Shown here: in pieces, positions 1 to 13,700 of the stretch
Position numbering within the stretch: the first letter of the stretch is position 1
Layout of the letters: each line of letters opens with the position of its first letter
DNA from: Pelecanus crispus
Taxonomy: Eukaryota; Chordata; Aves; Pelecaniformes; Pelecanidae
Reading direction: 5' to 3'
Assembly: GCF_030463565.1 (NCBI RefSeq)
Contig: NC_134653.1
Span: 27,837,150 to 27,901,149, forward strand
Length of the DNA: 64,000 bases
Position numbers and translations under genes: made by a program
Notes under the pieces: model-generated
Told to the model about the DNA's origin: nothing
The model's input: the letters and a program-made list of their open reading frames with translations, nothing else
Database searches by the model: none

Positions 1-1754
1 CTGATTCATTATTCATGTAGTCCAGTATGCAGTCCCCATGAACATCCAGTACCATGTGCCAGAAAACGATATGTACTGCAGACCGAAAAATTTCATTTTA
101 AACTGCTGGAGAGAGAGACAATTTTGAAGGGTAAGATTTTAATGTTCTAAAATGCAATGTGGACGTTCTTTTATATGCCCAGAAATATCCACTTCATCTT
201 AGAAGCTCATTTAGTTTGGCATGAGTGACAACCTGGTGCAAAAAGTTTCTCAGAGATCACCTTTGTCTCATCAGGATGTTGAGGACACCCATTTGCAAAA
301 AACTGTGCATCTTCATAACATTCGCAGAATTACAGACCAACAAACTATGAAGTGAGACTTCTCCCACAGCATGATGCAAGTAGCCTTTCCCAGTGAGTTT
401 ATCATGCAGGTTTTGCCAGTTATTAAAAGCAAGCCGTGACAGGTAAAAGCAGGAAGAGAATGCCTGGGGAACAGAGATTTGTATAAAGGTTAGAGGCAGC
501 ACGGGCAATATTGCTTGCAAAAGCAACTAGGCAGACAAACACAAAAAAGGACGATTACATCTAACTACACAAAACGTACTACATGACATGAATGAAGACT
601 TAAACAATAAGACATTTTAACACTGCAATAGCAATGGATACTGAATACATCATCTGCATACCACCACAGTAATACGGAACTGAAAATCAACACAACAAAG
701 GCTTATTACAGCAAAAAAGACCTCACAACAACCTCCCAGTCCACTTTTTGGGAAACAGATTTCTCATTCAGATTTTTTTTTTTTTTTGATTTTAATACTT
801 TTACTGCTTTCTGAACTATAATGCTTATCAGAAAATTTAGGTACATTTAAACTGTTTGAAGTCTGTACTACGACTGTGCTTTAATAACTACATACATCCA
901 TCCTGTATAAAGGAGGACAATGAGTACGTCTGTTTTGGTATATAACACTGGCCTATTAGCTGTGTAAATATGCTGACATCCCAGGTAATGATTGTCTTGG
1001 TACTTGCTGAGTTCCTGTTTTTTCTTGTTTCCTACTTTGCTCTTGGAAAATAAAGAGAGTCTAAACCTCAGACTTCTACTATCAAATGCAAGTTTTCATT
1101 TCGGAGGGGTATAAAACAGCAACAGGCAGGGGTGATGACAGGCAAGACAGGATTAACAGGAGGAAGGAAAAGACGCTGCTGAATGGAAGAACAAGAAAAG
1201 AGAAAGGAAGTTGCCTTTTTTACATACATGACAGCAGCTAGCCAGCCAGCAAATAACAGCTGCCTCTCAGCAATACTTCTGTCTCCTTGAGGGAGATAGA
1301 TGCTAGCAGCTGCCACGAGGAAAAAGAAGTTTAGCTGTATTTACTGGTTCCTTTCTCCCATTGCCATTAAATATATGACTTAAAACTGGTATCACCAGCA
1401 TTCACTGGATATAAAGCTTTTCAGTGCTCTCAACTTTAACAGTGATTTCTGCATATCCTGGTCTTCTTTTTCCACCAGCAAAACATGCTGGAGATCTACA
1501 GGACTATAATAACACATTTAAATATAATGTATCTGAAATAAGTGTGCCCTCACAACTTTACCTATCTACAGATGAATATTTGAAGATCAGAACCACAATA
1601 TTTTCAAGAAAAGATGTTTGGCTGTGCAGTAATTTCTCTCCTGCTTGTAAGGAGATAATTTGCTGCACCTGAAGGAACATTATTGGATCTCTTGTTAAAA
1701 AAAAGATAAAAAAAAGAAACAAACCAAAACCCCCACAAACAACATAAAATTAAT

Positions 1755-2290
1755 AGAAAAAATAGAGCTTGGAAGGAACTGCAAGACTTCATCTTGGCCA
1801 GTCCTTTTTCCATCAGGATAAATTACATCTCCATCATTCCTGGCAGATGGCTGTATTGCCACTTTCTAAAGACTTCCAGTGCTGAAGTGTTGCAGTGTTA
1901 TACTATGCCCAAGAAAACATTATAGTGTTTCACTTTTTTTTTTTTTTTGCTAAATAGTATTTCCTAATACTACTCTAACACTATTTTCTAATCTCCAGAT
2001 TGAAAATGCAATTTTAGTCTATTTAAGTCTAGTATTGTCTATTCTGTCTCCCATGGACATGGAAATCCTGGGGTTTTGCCTCTAACTCTTTGTACAGCCT
2101 TCAACACTATTTAGGTTACACAGGTGTCATGTCTCCCCCTAATCTTCTCTTCCCTAGACAAACCATCCAAATTCCTTCTCTCTTTCCTCACGGGTTATGT
2201 TTTCTTGAAGCACAGCACACAAAAATGGCCAAAAGAGGTCTTGCAGGTCATCAATGACATGGATCCCAACTAGCATGTTTGCTTGGGGTA
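1755..2290 (-). mobile_element. Old, diverged CR1 or CR1-like LINE fragment
   Basis: On the plus strand the stretch resembles reversed CR1: TTGGAAGGAACTGCAAGACT near the left end, and CTTCTCTTCCCTAGACAAAC with TTTCCTCACGGGTTATGTTT near 2,145-2,205. The divergence and lack of a clean tail point to an old insertion. Boundaries are approximate. Confidence 0.6.
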
Positions 2291-4229
2291 ACATATGAAA
2301 ACTTTGTACGTAAGACTCCGTATAATGCTCTTATTTTGTTTGTGTCATATATGATCAACAGTATCAATACAAGAATAAGAGTAAATAAGAGTATTGTCAG
2401 ACCTCAGAAAATAAATATCTAGGCTGAATTTAGGCCAAACCATTCTATGAACAACAATGCAGACAGTGTCGCTTGCTGTCAGAATGGTAAAAAAAAAAAA
2501 AAAATCTAAAGAATAGTCAAATGATGGATATTGTCTTGCTATTTTTAGGAATGGTACAATGGAAATGCAGGCACCAGTTTTCTTCAGTGATGTGATTACG
2601 TGTAAGATGCCAAGAGCATTTTACTTCAAAAGTATATATTTTAATACAAGTAAAATGCAAATGCATGCAGAGGAGCACAGTGTATGTAATAATAGAGAAG
2701 CGGAAGACTTCTGAGCATTGCCCAGCCTGTTAGCTCTCCTTCCATCTGTAACAGCCCCAAGGCAAATATTTCAGTTTCCTGGGGCTCTTCAGTATGCTGT
2801 ATCCAGAGTTTAGTTGTGCCAGCAACTTACAAAACGTTATGAATGATGCAGTATTTTGCAATTCTACTTGTCATGGTTACACACAGACTTCCTAAAGACC
2901 ACCCTAACTCTGCTTATTTCAGTAGCTGACATTTTTAATTGCTCTGACAGCAGCAAAGCTTAGTCCTAGCTAGGCTAAGCTAGCAGACCCAAGAATTGCT
3001 GCTTCAGCCCTGGCAGAGGAAGATGTCCCTTAGCTTGCACCTTCAGGCTTTGCTAAGCAGCCAACTTTGCTCCCATTGGGCAATTAGCACGCCACAGTCC
3101 ATAATATCTTACTTTTAGTGAATGGACTAATGACACATATTGGAATATTTATCTAACTTATGTATCTCCTGGGAACATTTCAACAGTCTTCAGGACCTAA
3201 GCAGATGTAGTCTTAGGCAGAACTGTTTCTCACAGGGAATATTATTTAGGAAATATTTAAGTATTTGCTCCCTTCTGTGTTTGCTGTGTCAAAAGACATC
3301 AAAAGGCTAATATAAGAGCCTGATGAGTACATAATCCATTCCCACTAACACACTACATATGATATCAAAAAAGTCCAATAAATTACTCCTGATTGAAATG
3401 TAAGCAGGAATAAAATGAACAATTTCTCTCTTCAATTTAGTAAAAGAGATGAAGTATCTTCTGTCAGTTTCACCAAAAATTATGTGTTGGGGAAAAGGAA
3501 TAAATTCACCTTGAAGAGTTCCAAGGCATATGAACATTTGTTTCAAAACTATGTCAAAGCAAGTTATTTACAAATTCCCATTCTTCAGAAAATGACGATA
3601 GGAAGCAGCCCACCCTCCAGAAATAAATTCATATCAAGCAGAGCATTTCTGTGGGGCCTGCCACATTCTACCAACACTAAGCTATACGTTGCAGATGTTT
3701 TACTCCTTCTTGAGTGCTGATACTCATAGATCCAGATGGATAAACAAATGGCAGGAAGAGTAGAATCAGAATAAAATTCCTAGCCAAATAATAATGTCAG
3801 GTTACTTTTACTTAAATAGTAACTTAATTTCTACTATATATGTATATTGCAAAATCTTCAGTAACACTGTGATACCACCCTACCTTCTGCATTTATAAGC
3901 CAATTATTTATTATATCACTTTGTATTCTATAGAGATGAGCTGCTAACCAGTCATTGTAAATGATAAACAAAAAATAAAAGATGAAGTCTACTGGACTGT
4001 CATGCAAATCACTTCGTGCTGATACACAATATATTCAAAATAGTTGCCACCTGCCTCCTTCAAAAAAGGATAATACTGTTTTGCTTTGCCTTTTTAACAA
4101 TTTGTCTTGTTTCAGCCACAGTTCAGATTTTCACCTGGTCATTTCACACAGGCACTGAAACAGTGTCCAGTCTTCTAAAGACTGAACCCACATCTTTTCT
4201 AATAAGCTCAGACAGACATTTAGCTCTGC

Positions 4230-4244
4230 GGGGGGGGGGGGGGG
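4230..4244. repeat. G15 homopolymer in CABIN1 intron
   Basis: Fifteen consecutive G on the plus strand lie about 290 bp beyond the exon 26 donor in transcript direction. Length is likely to vary between alleles and may be affected by sequencing error. Confidence 0.9.
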
Positions 4245-4536
4245 AATCACTGAAAATTCAGTCAGCTACATAGTCCTCCTATCAACACTGCCATTTCAAC
4301 TAAGTGACAGGTGCCAATGGTGGCAGGTGACAACTTTGAATTTTGTATTTAAAGCTCTGACTGTACATTGATTCTATTTAAAGCACTGAATTTATAAAGG
4401 TAATGAGCTTCAATATTGCCCGTGTTACCACAGACCCATCACCCTCCTTGAAATGAGCAGTTTGATCATTCCTGGTCAAACCCCCCATGATTAGAGCACC
4501 TCCCTGTGCTGCCAGTATTGAGAACAGGGACTGTAC

Positions 4537-4715
4537 CGTCCGGCGTTGCCTGCTGACGGGGTTTTTTACATTTGACGTAATCGTGGTCAACTGGAGTGGC
4601 TGTGTAAGGTGGGGATGTCAGACCTGGACCGGAGGATGAGGGGAGGGAAGTCCCAGGGCCTGGCACTGTTCCGGCTGAAGAGTGAGAGTCTTCATCAATC
4701 ATGCAAGCTTTTTCC
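4537..4715 (-). CDS. CABIN1: CABIN1 exon 26 (residues 1310-1369), last coding exon in the window
   Basis: The 179 nt encode [38 protein letters not shown] and [17 protein letters not shown]. It is a Ser/Pro-rich, probably disordered linker, conserved in the family. The donor GTACAG at 4,536 gives the phase expected for the human continuation, which is not found between 1 and 4,536. Confidence 0.92.
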
Positions 4716-7700
4716 CTTGAGGGGGAAGAAAAAAAAATTAAAGTGTTAACGTACTAGGGACATATACAAAGAACAAAAGGAGACTACATGTTCTTACTAC
4801 ATTTCCAATACAGTCACCAAATCTTACTAATAAATTCTAAATGATGGATTTTCAGTACAGGTTATATTCCTCCCTTGTGACTGCTCAACAGCAAAGCATT
4901 CTTTATTTTGTAGTTGTTAGTGAGACAAATTATGAGGACTAAAGTCTCTTATCCTTTAAAATAAAGGCATTTGCTTTTGCATTTTTAACAGTTGATAAAA
5001 AAATTAATTTTATTAATAAATAAAACCAGTGGCTTCAAAATAGATCATGGCATCAAAATAGTTTTATTTTGTTCCCTTCCCATCTACACTGTGCCAATTC
5101 TTGAGAAGATCCCAGAGTAGTGTATAAACTTACTGCTCATGATACCTGAAAACTGCAAACATCAGAATTAATTCTGATCACTTTGTTTTGTCTATATTTC
5201 ATTCAGCTTCATTTTAATGGCTTATTTACAGTAGTTTGTAAGTATATTTTCAGAGGACACTTCTGGAAATTAGCACTCACTTTTCTGCAACTTTTGGGGT
5301 GTTCTTCTCCTCACCCCTGGCAAATGGTCCCTCAGAAGCTTCTTTCATGAAACTAACTAGTATCTCTGCATCTACTCCGGAGTCTGGTTTCCCCACAAGT
5401 TTCAAAATAGAAGCATGAAGTCGAAAGTATACCTAGAAAACACCAAAGTCCATTTGGTCAGTACAGAATTCATAGCTCTGCAACCTATTACAAATAGTCT
5501 CTGTAGAAACTGCAGGAGTTAGTACATACAGTCATCTGCTACCTGAACTTACCTGAACAGGATTTTTCCAGCCTTTGAAAGCTGCTTGTAAATTACAAGA
5601 TCTGAACGCTGTAAAAATTTTATAACTGCAACCTATGGAATACAACAATGAAAGCAGACCTGATCTCCTTGGAAGCAAGTCACCACTGGGTATGCTCTAG
5701 ATCCACTACCTTACCAGACAACACAGTGAAAGCAAAGGTGCTATGACTACTATTCCATAACTCATGCATGAGCTTATGCTTTCATAGGTATGAGATGCTT
5801 GTGAAACCCATCCACGTTTGATTCTGATAAAAAATTATTACTGAACTGTGTGCAGCAAAATCTGGAATTGGAATTTCTGCCTGTCTGTCCAATACTGAAA
5901 CTTCATACATAAACTGTCTTTAAACAAAACCAGCCTGAATAGCAGGCTCCATTTTATTCTCCAAGTTGGTCTCGTAAGTGTTCCCAGATGCAGAGCACCA
6001 CATACATATGCCTAATAATATAAAATAATAATAACTGGTATTCCATTATCTGTAGAGAACAAGGTTTTCAAGCCTACATATTTAACTTTCTTTTACCTCC
6101 AACGCTTCCATGGCAAGTTCTGGTGGATTATGGTAGTGAATCTTCTTTGGATATCGGGCAGCCTCCTCATGCAAGTAATGACCTGCCTGTTTGTAATGAA
6201 GCAGATAGACAACAGGAGGCTGTTTCTGCTTCTCTGCAATCTTTCCCAGCATGTAGTGAATAAGCCACTCCTCTTCATCGCCATCTCCCTCACAGCGAGA
6301 TGCTGACGTAAAACACAATTTGGCTGTCTCCAACATACTGTCTCGACGCTCCTCCATCTGTGATCGAATGAAGTGTTGAGAATACATGAATTCACTGTGG
6401 CTGGGACAAAGAAGTCTAAAAATACACTCCTGCATATAAAAGTGCATAAACGAGGTACATCATTTAAGACATTTTCAACCTAAAAGACCCAGAACATATC
6501 CAAGTGATCGAATACATCCTGACAGCCCACAAAATGTGTTTATGGATAGGCTTTTGTTCATTCCAGTAACTGCTGACAAATAACCAGAACAAAACAGTAA
6601 GCCAGAAGTGTAAACATATGCATATAAATATAAATCTGAAAAATAACAAACCAATATACATGCCTACAAAAAGCAATTTTACCACTTTTTCAGAGCTGTA
6701 ATTATCTTAACTCTTCAAAGAAAAAAAAATTATTTGTTTTGTTCTGCAACTAAAGTGTGCTAGAGCCACTATGGACCACTATCATTTGTGAAGAAATGTA
6801 TTTTATCTTCCTTGCAATGCATGTAATTTTGAGCTGAATATGGCAATAATACTTCCCCCCACCCCCGAAGAAATTAAAACCAGCAACATAAATTAAGGTT
6901 AGCTGCCAATAAAGTCACATAAAAAATAGGTCAAGAGATGCATTAATGTAATTTTCTCTCTTTGAAAAAGAAGTTTATAAATTTAAATTGTTGGGCTATA
7001 ACAGTACCCTAAGCACTTGTTGCACTTCAAGAACTACAACATAGCCTTTTCTTTCCTAAATGTTTTGTAAGGAGAAGAGAATAATAAGGTTTTTATGTAT
7101 GAGAAACACGTTCCTCAAGAGATATATCCCTGGAAGGGAGATTATATTGTTCTAATTTATCTTTTATTATAATAGAGCTTTTCTTAGTAAGTGATGCCAT
7201 TTTAATATATTCACTTGAAAAAAGGAATATTCAAGTAGTCCTAAATAAACATTCTGATTTAATCCACAACTTAACATGGCTGTTCTGTATTGTACCTTTT
7301 ATCTGATAATACGAAATAACTCCAGCATTATCCCTGGAATTCTTCAGCAAGTCGCTCACAGCCAAGAGGCCACAAGACAGTAAGACCAAACTTTTTATAG
7401 ATCAAAGGCATAAAATGTAATAATTTAATTTTCTGAGTAGTTAGTTTTGGAACTCTTGGATGTAATAACCCTCAGAAAGAAAAGTCTGTTGTTAGCTGTT
7501 ATTTCAAACATACTATTTAATAAACCATTTCTTCTCCTTTAATACGCATGCTTACATTGTCTTTCTTCTTATAGGGTCAATTGCTGTGTAAGTGTCTATG
7601 GGAAGTACAATGTTAATATAGTTATATAGGCAACTCAGATGCAAGACCCATCACTTTCCTGTAAATATGTTCTCCTGGAAACAAAGGATGTTCCCAATAC

Positions 7701-10700
7701 CAATCTCTACAGTTCAAACACTAAAAGTTATTACAAATTACAGCAGATGCTCAGGAGCGGCACTTCTTTTTGTTTTATTCTGCTTCCAGTTGTGGACTAC
7801 ATAATATTTGTAAGTCAGAATAGTTAAATCAGAAATAGAGTTTACTGGTCCAAAAAGACAGACAAAACATTTCCCCTAGCAACTCTTATCACTGTCAGAG
7901 AGTATTCAGAATTGCTCATTTTGGCTTAGTAATAAACTTCATAATAATGCTAACTTTTTCATCATCATCACGCATACAGAGCTAATGAATTTATAACAAC
8001 TTTTTCTACAAAAACTCTATCAATCTCCTCATTTTGATCTTTTGTTTAAGTAAATAGACCAAAAACATAGAAAAGGGGGAAGATGTCTTTAGATACAAGA
8101 GATGACATATGGACACAGTTATCAGAGTAATTCCTGATCTTTTCACTATTTAAATATGTATACATTTCACCTTCTCCTGGAGACATTGTATGACATTTAC
8201 AGAAAGATAAGGTAAATATAATTCCCCTTTCCAGAAGGTTACAATAATTTTGTGTCACCTTCGAAAGATAATTCAAAGATCAAGCTCAAACTAATTTTGC
8301 ACAGGAAAAGAAGAAAAAAAACCTTTAAATATTGCTTGACACCAGGAGCTTATATTAATGAATATTAGAATTTCCAATGTTACTAAGTAACCATACAGTC
8401 TAATATGTGGTATACAGCATGTAAATATTTAATTTAAAAAGTTACTATGTTTAAAAAGTTAATTTAAAATATGTAAAATTTCATACTGCTCTCAGTTAGA
8501 TCCCACCTGCTGCACAACTTCAGGGGGGAGTTCTGATTTCCACTGCTTAAGTTGTCGAGATGCAAAAGAATGTAGGGCATAGGAAATGGTGCCGTATTCT
8601 ATCCACAAGGAGAGATTAGAGCTGTCAATCTCTAGGGCTCGCTTGAAGCAATTCAAGACGGGAGTAGAGTGCTTCCAGATTGGGCCATCACTTTTCAATT
8701 CATTAGAGTTCAACTTGTCTTGAATACGACTTGCTCGAGCCAGAGCCATGCCAGCCCATGAATCAAACCTATGCAAGCAAGAACATAGCACATGAACAAT
8801 TTTCCCCCTAAACATTACACTGAATAGCATAGACAAGATCCATTTTGTTGTATCTGCAACTTTCTCATCCTTTCATCATACGCTCTCTGAAAACAGATTT
8901 CTGCATCTCGTCCTCCCTTCATAGTGGAACAGAGGCTGTATAGCCCAAATCATACTGATTTTATTAAAAATGGTTTCCTAATAAAGCACTGTCCCCAATA
9001 ATTGTGACACATGAAAAACAGATGAAACAGGGTTTACTTGCCATGCAAAAATACCGCATCTATACTTCTAATGGCAGCACTCCCATTGCTTTCTTTTCCC
9101 AGTAACCACGCTGTCCTGTCCAAACATTGTCACCTCTTATTTCTGTAAGCCAGCAGACAGCCATTATGACATTTTGTATTGTTGGACTGAACTGTGAATG
9201 GTCTTTATCACCATCATCATCATTTTCCAACATAAAAATTACAAAAACCAAAATGCATTCGCATAGGAAAATTCTGATGAACAATATAGATTGCTTACTG
9301 AGGGGACTGTTCCGGATCTAGTCCTGTGTTTACTAGATCATTGACAATACAGTCTGAAGAGTAGTTTCCATATTCCATAATCTCACATTAACATCTGGGG
9401 TCAACTGCTCTGGAATTTTTCAATTTTACCATGATTCTAACACCAAAGGAATAATCATAATGTTCTCACAATTTGCTTATTTCTTGCTGATTTCAACTGA
9501 AAACCCGCTTCTGGGTCAAGTGACCTCAATAGTCAGATTCCTGAGTGGAATGGAAGGGGGACTGTAATACAGACATTTGAAGAAGTAACATCTCATATGA
9601 CTGTGGTAAAAATACAATGCTACCACATAAAGCATCTTTTGAGCAACAAAATGTCACACATTAAAGTAAAAATGCATTCCACTCATTTATTTATGAATTA
9701 AGGTTTTAAAGTATCAGAACTACAGAAAAATGGGGCAGTGTGGCAATTTCTTTATCAGGCTTCAAACAAGAGTTTTAGCAATGTGCTAATCACAGTTCCC
9801 AGACTACAAGATTCAATAACATTAAACCACAGCTATTGCCTCTGCAGATTTCACATGTAAAATTGCTCTGTGCCTTCACCTTCCCTTGTCTCTGTTATGT
9901 GACTGGACTTAGAAATAGTTTTCCTGTCTCAAATCTATCAAACTAGGGTTTTTGTCACTGACCCTGATCTATCAACTTCAAGGAGAATTAAAATGATAGC
10001 TAACATCTAACATACAAACCCCATATTTAATCAGTAAATTTAAAGATGATTTAGTTTCATTTTAGAAGACTTATTCAAAACATGCTTTATTTTTAAGATG
10101 AGAGAGCTTAATCTTGGTGGTATTTCAGTAAGTTGTTAATTATCAAGAAACAAGTTTTAGTTTAAACATCACTTAAAAACTTTGCTTGAGCTTGTATTCT
10201 CTGAGTAGCTTTCTAGCAGCAAGATCAATACTCAGAAAGAGGTCAGCCTAAACAGTTAATCCACTGAAGAATGCTATTTGTGCTATAGCTATGCTATTAA
10301 ACAGTGACATTTTTCATTCCTTGTCAAGTATGAACATGCCAAAACAAAGAAAAAACGGTGTAGAAGAGGGATACTGATTCGGTTCTTGCCTTTCCCAGTT
10401 ATTCTTGATTTTAATTTAGCTCCCCCCCCTCTTTTTTTTGTTTTCATTCCAAAACAATCAAATATTTAACGCTAGCTTTTGGGTTTTTTGTTTGTTGGGT
10501 TGTTTTAGAGATATTTATTTAGATATTTATACAATTGACCTATGATAATGGATTGCAGGTGGGGTTTTTAGGTTGGTTTTTTTTTTTTTTTCTTTAAACT
10601 CCTGAAACCAAAATAAGTATCTTTTGTTGTCTGCTTTTCAGTACTGAAAGAAGTGAGAAGAATGAATGATGTGCAGCAGGATTCAATAATACTGACCTGT

Positions 10701-13700
10701 TTGGACAAATACAAATGTCGTGCATGTAAAATTTAATGGCCTTAGACTGTTCTTTATTCTTGAAATGATAGTCTGCCAGAAGATAGTACAACTCGGTCAC
10801 CACTGGTGGAGAATAGTCTGCACCATCCGGGAGAGATGGTGCCTGAAAATAAAAAAAGTAAAGGTTCATATTAAATAAAATGTTCATACTAAATGAACTG
10901 CACACTTGCTTCTTCCTTGTAGTGAAAGTAGCCTTTTCATCACAGAATATGAACGTATTGAATATGAAGACAGTGAAAGCATTCCACAGATACACAGAGC
11001 ATTTACAAACATCTCATATTGACTCCATATTAATGTATATTACAACTCGCCATTCCAAGACTAAAAGCTTTGGTGGTGTCATTCTTACTTCATTTAAATG
11101 CAATTACTTGAGGAAATCCAGCATCATGGAATAAATCATTCCCCTAACTACCTCAAAGTCAACATAAAAATAACAACAATAATTTTTACTCCTTTGTATT
11201 TTTTTTTAAAAGCAATTATTTATACCTTGCTGCATGTTCCTTCAATATAGGCAGATACAGTATCTAGGCTCAGCATAGGCTTATCTGTTCGAGGAACAAT
11301 TGTAGCAGTCTTCTTCAAAAGGTTGGCCAAATCGGCAGACACAGTACTGGTTTTGTAACTATCAAATTCCGGAAGAGTTTTAGGCTTAAAATATTCAAAC
11401 ATGAACAAAGCATCTTCCCATGTTAGATCAACCTGAAGAGGGAGGTAGATGAGATGGGAAAAAAATTATCTCAAATTCCAAAAATCAAAAGTCTACTAAC
11501 GATGAGTTTCAATGGCTTTTCTAGTTCATAAGAATATAAATATTACTCCAGCAGGAAACAAATTAAACCTCCCAAGAACAGAACAACTAAAGGTGCCATT
11601 AATTTATGTTGCTCACAAATACAGCATACTGCTCACTGATTAAAAAGACTAAGGTACTGGGCTGTAACTTAGTGTATGTCACTGAAAAATAAAGTCATTC
11701 TACTTGCCTAGAAGAGTTGCTCAGAAAAGTTGTCTACAAGCGAGAATCAACTGCAAGCATCCTTAGTGACACTGAGATCATGGGTAAGATACAGAGGAGA
11801 AAAGCTCTACACCTTCAATTTCAAACTCAAGTAAGAATACATGTGGATAATCTACTTATACTTCCCTTTCTTCTTAGTTATTCCCATTTTCTCATTATCT
11901 TAATTTTCCAAGAGGTTAAGTTTAAGAGATAGAATTCACAAATATTCAATGAGTAATAACATAACAGTATTTGTGTATTTAAAAAGGTATGTTTAAAGGA
12001 CCCAGACAATTGTTTTGCTTGTATGAAACTGTTTTTCATTTATAATTCTATGACCACTTGCATTTGGTAAATGCAAAAATCATCTGAGGTTTTTGAACAA
12101 AATCAATGATGTTTCAAGGCAGAGGACTGCTGCTTTTTCTGTCCTTTCGTTAATACTACAACCCTCTTCCCAAGGCACTCTGTAGTAGTTGTTCTCCAAA
12201 CTCAACTTCACACATTTCTCATAAACAGCTACCAGATATTTACCATCATACATTTCAAAATAAACTATAATTTACTTGCATAATTAACAGTGACATTTTT
12301 CACATTCATAAATTGCAAGGTTGGCTGCTAAAGTTTTCTTCTCTCAAGCTTTTTTCCTCTCTAATTTTCCTCAAACTTCTCTGTTAAAAACAGGAAAGTC
12401 ATGGCTCAATAAAATCAATTTGTCAATAGTTTCAAAATGGCAGACTACTGTGAATAAGACCATACTATCATTTCATTTCAAATATCTGGCCCTTTATACT
12501 CATAAAGGCTTCCACATTTTTTTAAATGAGTTTATTTTCTACAATATGTAAAATGCATAAATTTCACAAGGAAATAGAAGTAATCTTTCTCCAAAATACA
12601 TTAAGGTGCATTAAAACCAATCAAAGGTGTATCTTTCATGACTTCAGGATATTCCATTGACATTAAATAATACATATCTTACCTGCTGTACTGAATGTTC
12701 TTCTAGGTACCTTGCTTTGCTTTTTTTGCTAGGGAAACCATATAAACAATAAAAACACTGTTCCAAGGCTGTTTCCAGCTCTTCTTTGTATGGGTGAGTA
12801 TCTTCAGAAGTGGATGCTGCGAGCTCTTTTTGTAGTACCTGAACCTACAACACCACAAATATCAATGAAAAAGTCATCTGCAAGCTGAAGATTGATTGCA
12901 TTAAGTTACCTAGCTGTCTGAAGGCAGATGATGAAAATCACATTAAGAAACTATGCATATTTTTCCCCAATTACAACCAACTACTACCCATATTTCTGTA
13001 AACATGTCTCATACAAGTAATTTAAATAGCACTGTAACTGCTAATAAAGCGTTTTTTTCTTTTTCCTATGCTAATTCATGAACTCGTCTTTAATCAACGA
13101 GACTAGATTCAGCTTCAAGTTTCAGCCTTAAGATCATTCAAAGTTTTCTACTATGCACCAAGTTGCTTCTGTGAATATAAACACTACAGTTTGTCAACCC
13201 TGTGGATAAGGAAAAGGCACAGAAGAATTTCTGCTCTAACACACAAACATCAATTTCCTCTGTATGGAAAAACAGGTTGGAGAGGACTTTGTGGAAAAAG
13301 AAGGGACAGCTAATGAAAATCCGGCTAAAAGGGATATAGAATTGCACAGTATGAATACTATCATACAGATGGCTAGACACCAAGGAAAGTGGCTGGATTG
13401 ATCCCAAATGACTAAACACTGTAGCAAGTTGCTATCTTTAACTTCAACATTACAAGAAAAAGTACCCATCAGCAGCATATTTTGGAAGATGTTATTCCTC
13501 TAAAACATTCATTAAAGAAAACTGCAACTGCATGCCAAAAGACAAAACGTAATTCTTTGAAAATTTTCACTAAGCTTCCTTAAAAAGCAAACCAAACAGG
13601 AAGACACTTCAAAGCCAATAGAAACATGTTCACCAAGAATAAACTGTGTAGCACAATTTTGGATCTTTATTTCAAAACCAAAACAAAACCCACACGTAAT

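Larger units (their letters stand above)
1..4536 (-). other. CABIN1: CABIN1 intron, running off the left edge
   Basis: Searching the minus strand for the expected continuation after residue 1,369 found nothing convincing, so the intron after exon 26 is at least 4.5 kb. It contains the old CR1 (1,755-2,290), T runs near 771-788 and 1,934-1,949, an A run near 2,490-2,504 and the G15 tract. An 89-codon open frame at 257-526 (minus) is unrecognised. Confidence 0.7.
4716..12682 (-). other. CABIN1: CABIN1 introns between exons 26 and 20
   Basis: Introns at 5,433-6,096, 6,358-8,506, 8,769-10,696 and 11,433-12,682 are AT-rich and contain no gene or repeat that I recognise, apart from simple T- and T/G-rich tracts near 10,420-10,595. 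The introns at 4,716-5,280 and 10,843-11,225 are short and plain. Confidence 0.7.

Noticed and set aside
257-526. 89-codon minus-strand open frame at the left edge
   Set aside because: Translated and compared by eye with the expected CABIN1 continuation; no match, and no family recognised. Treated as chance.
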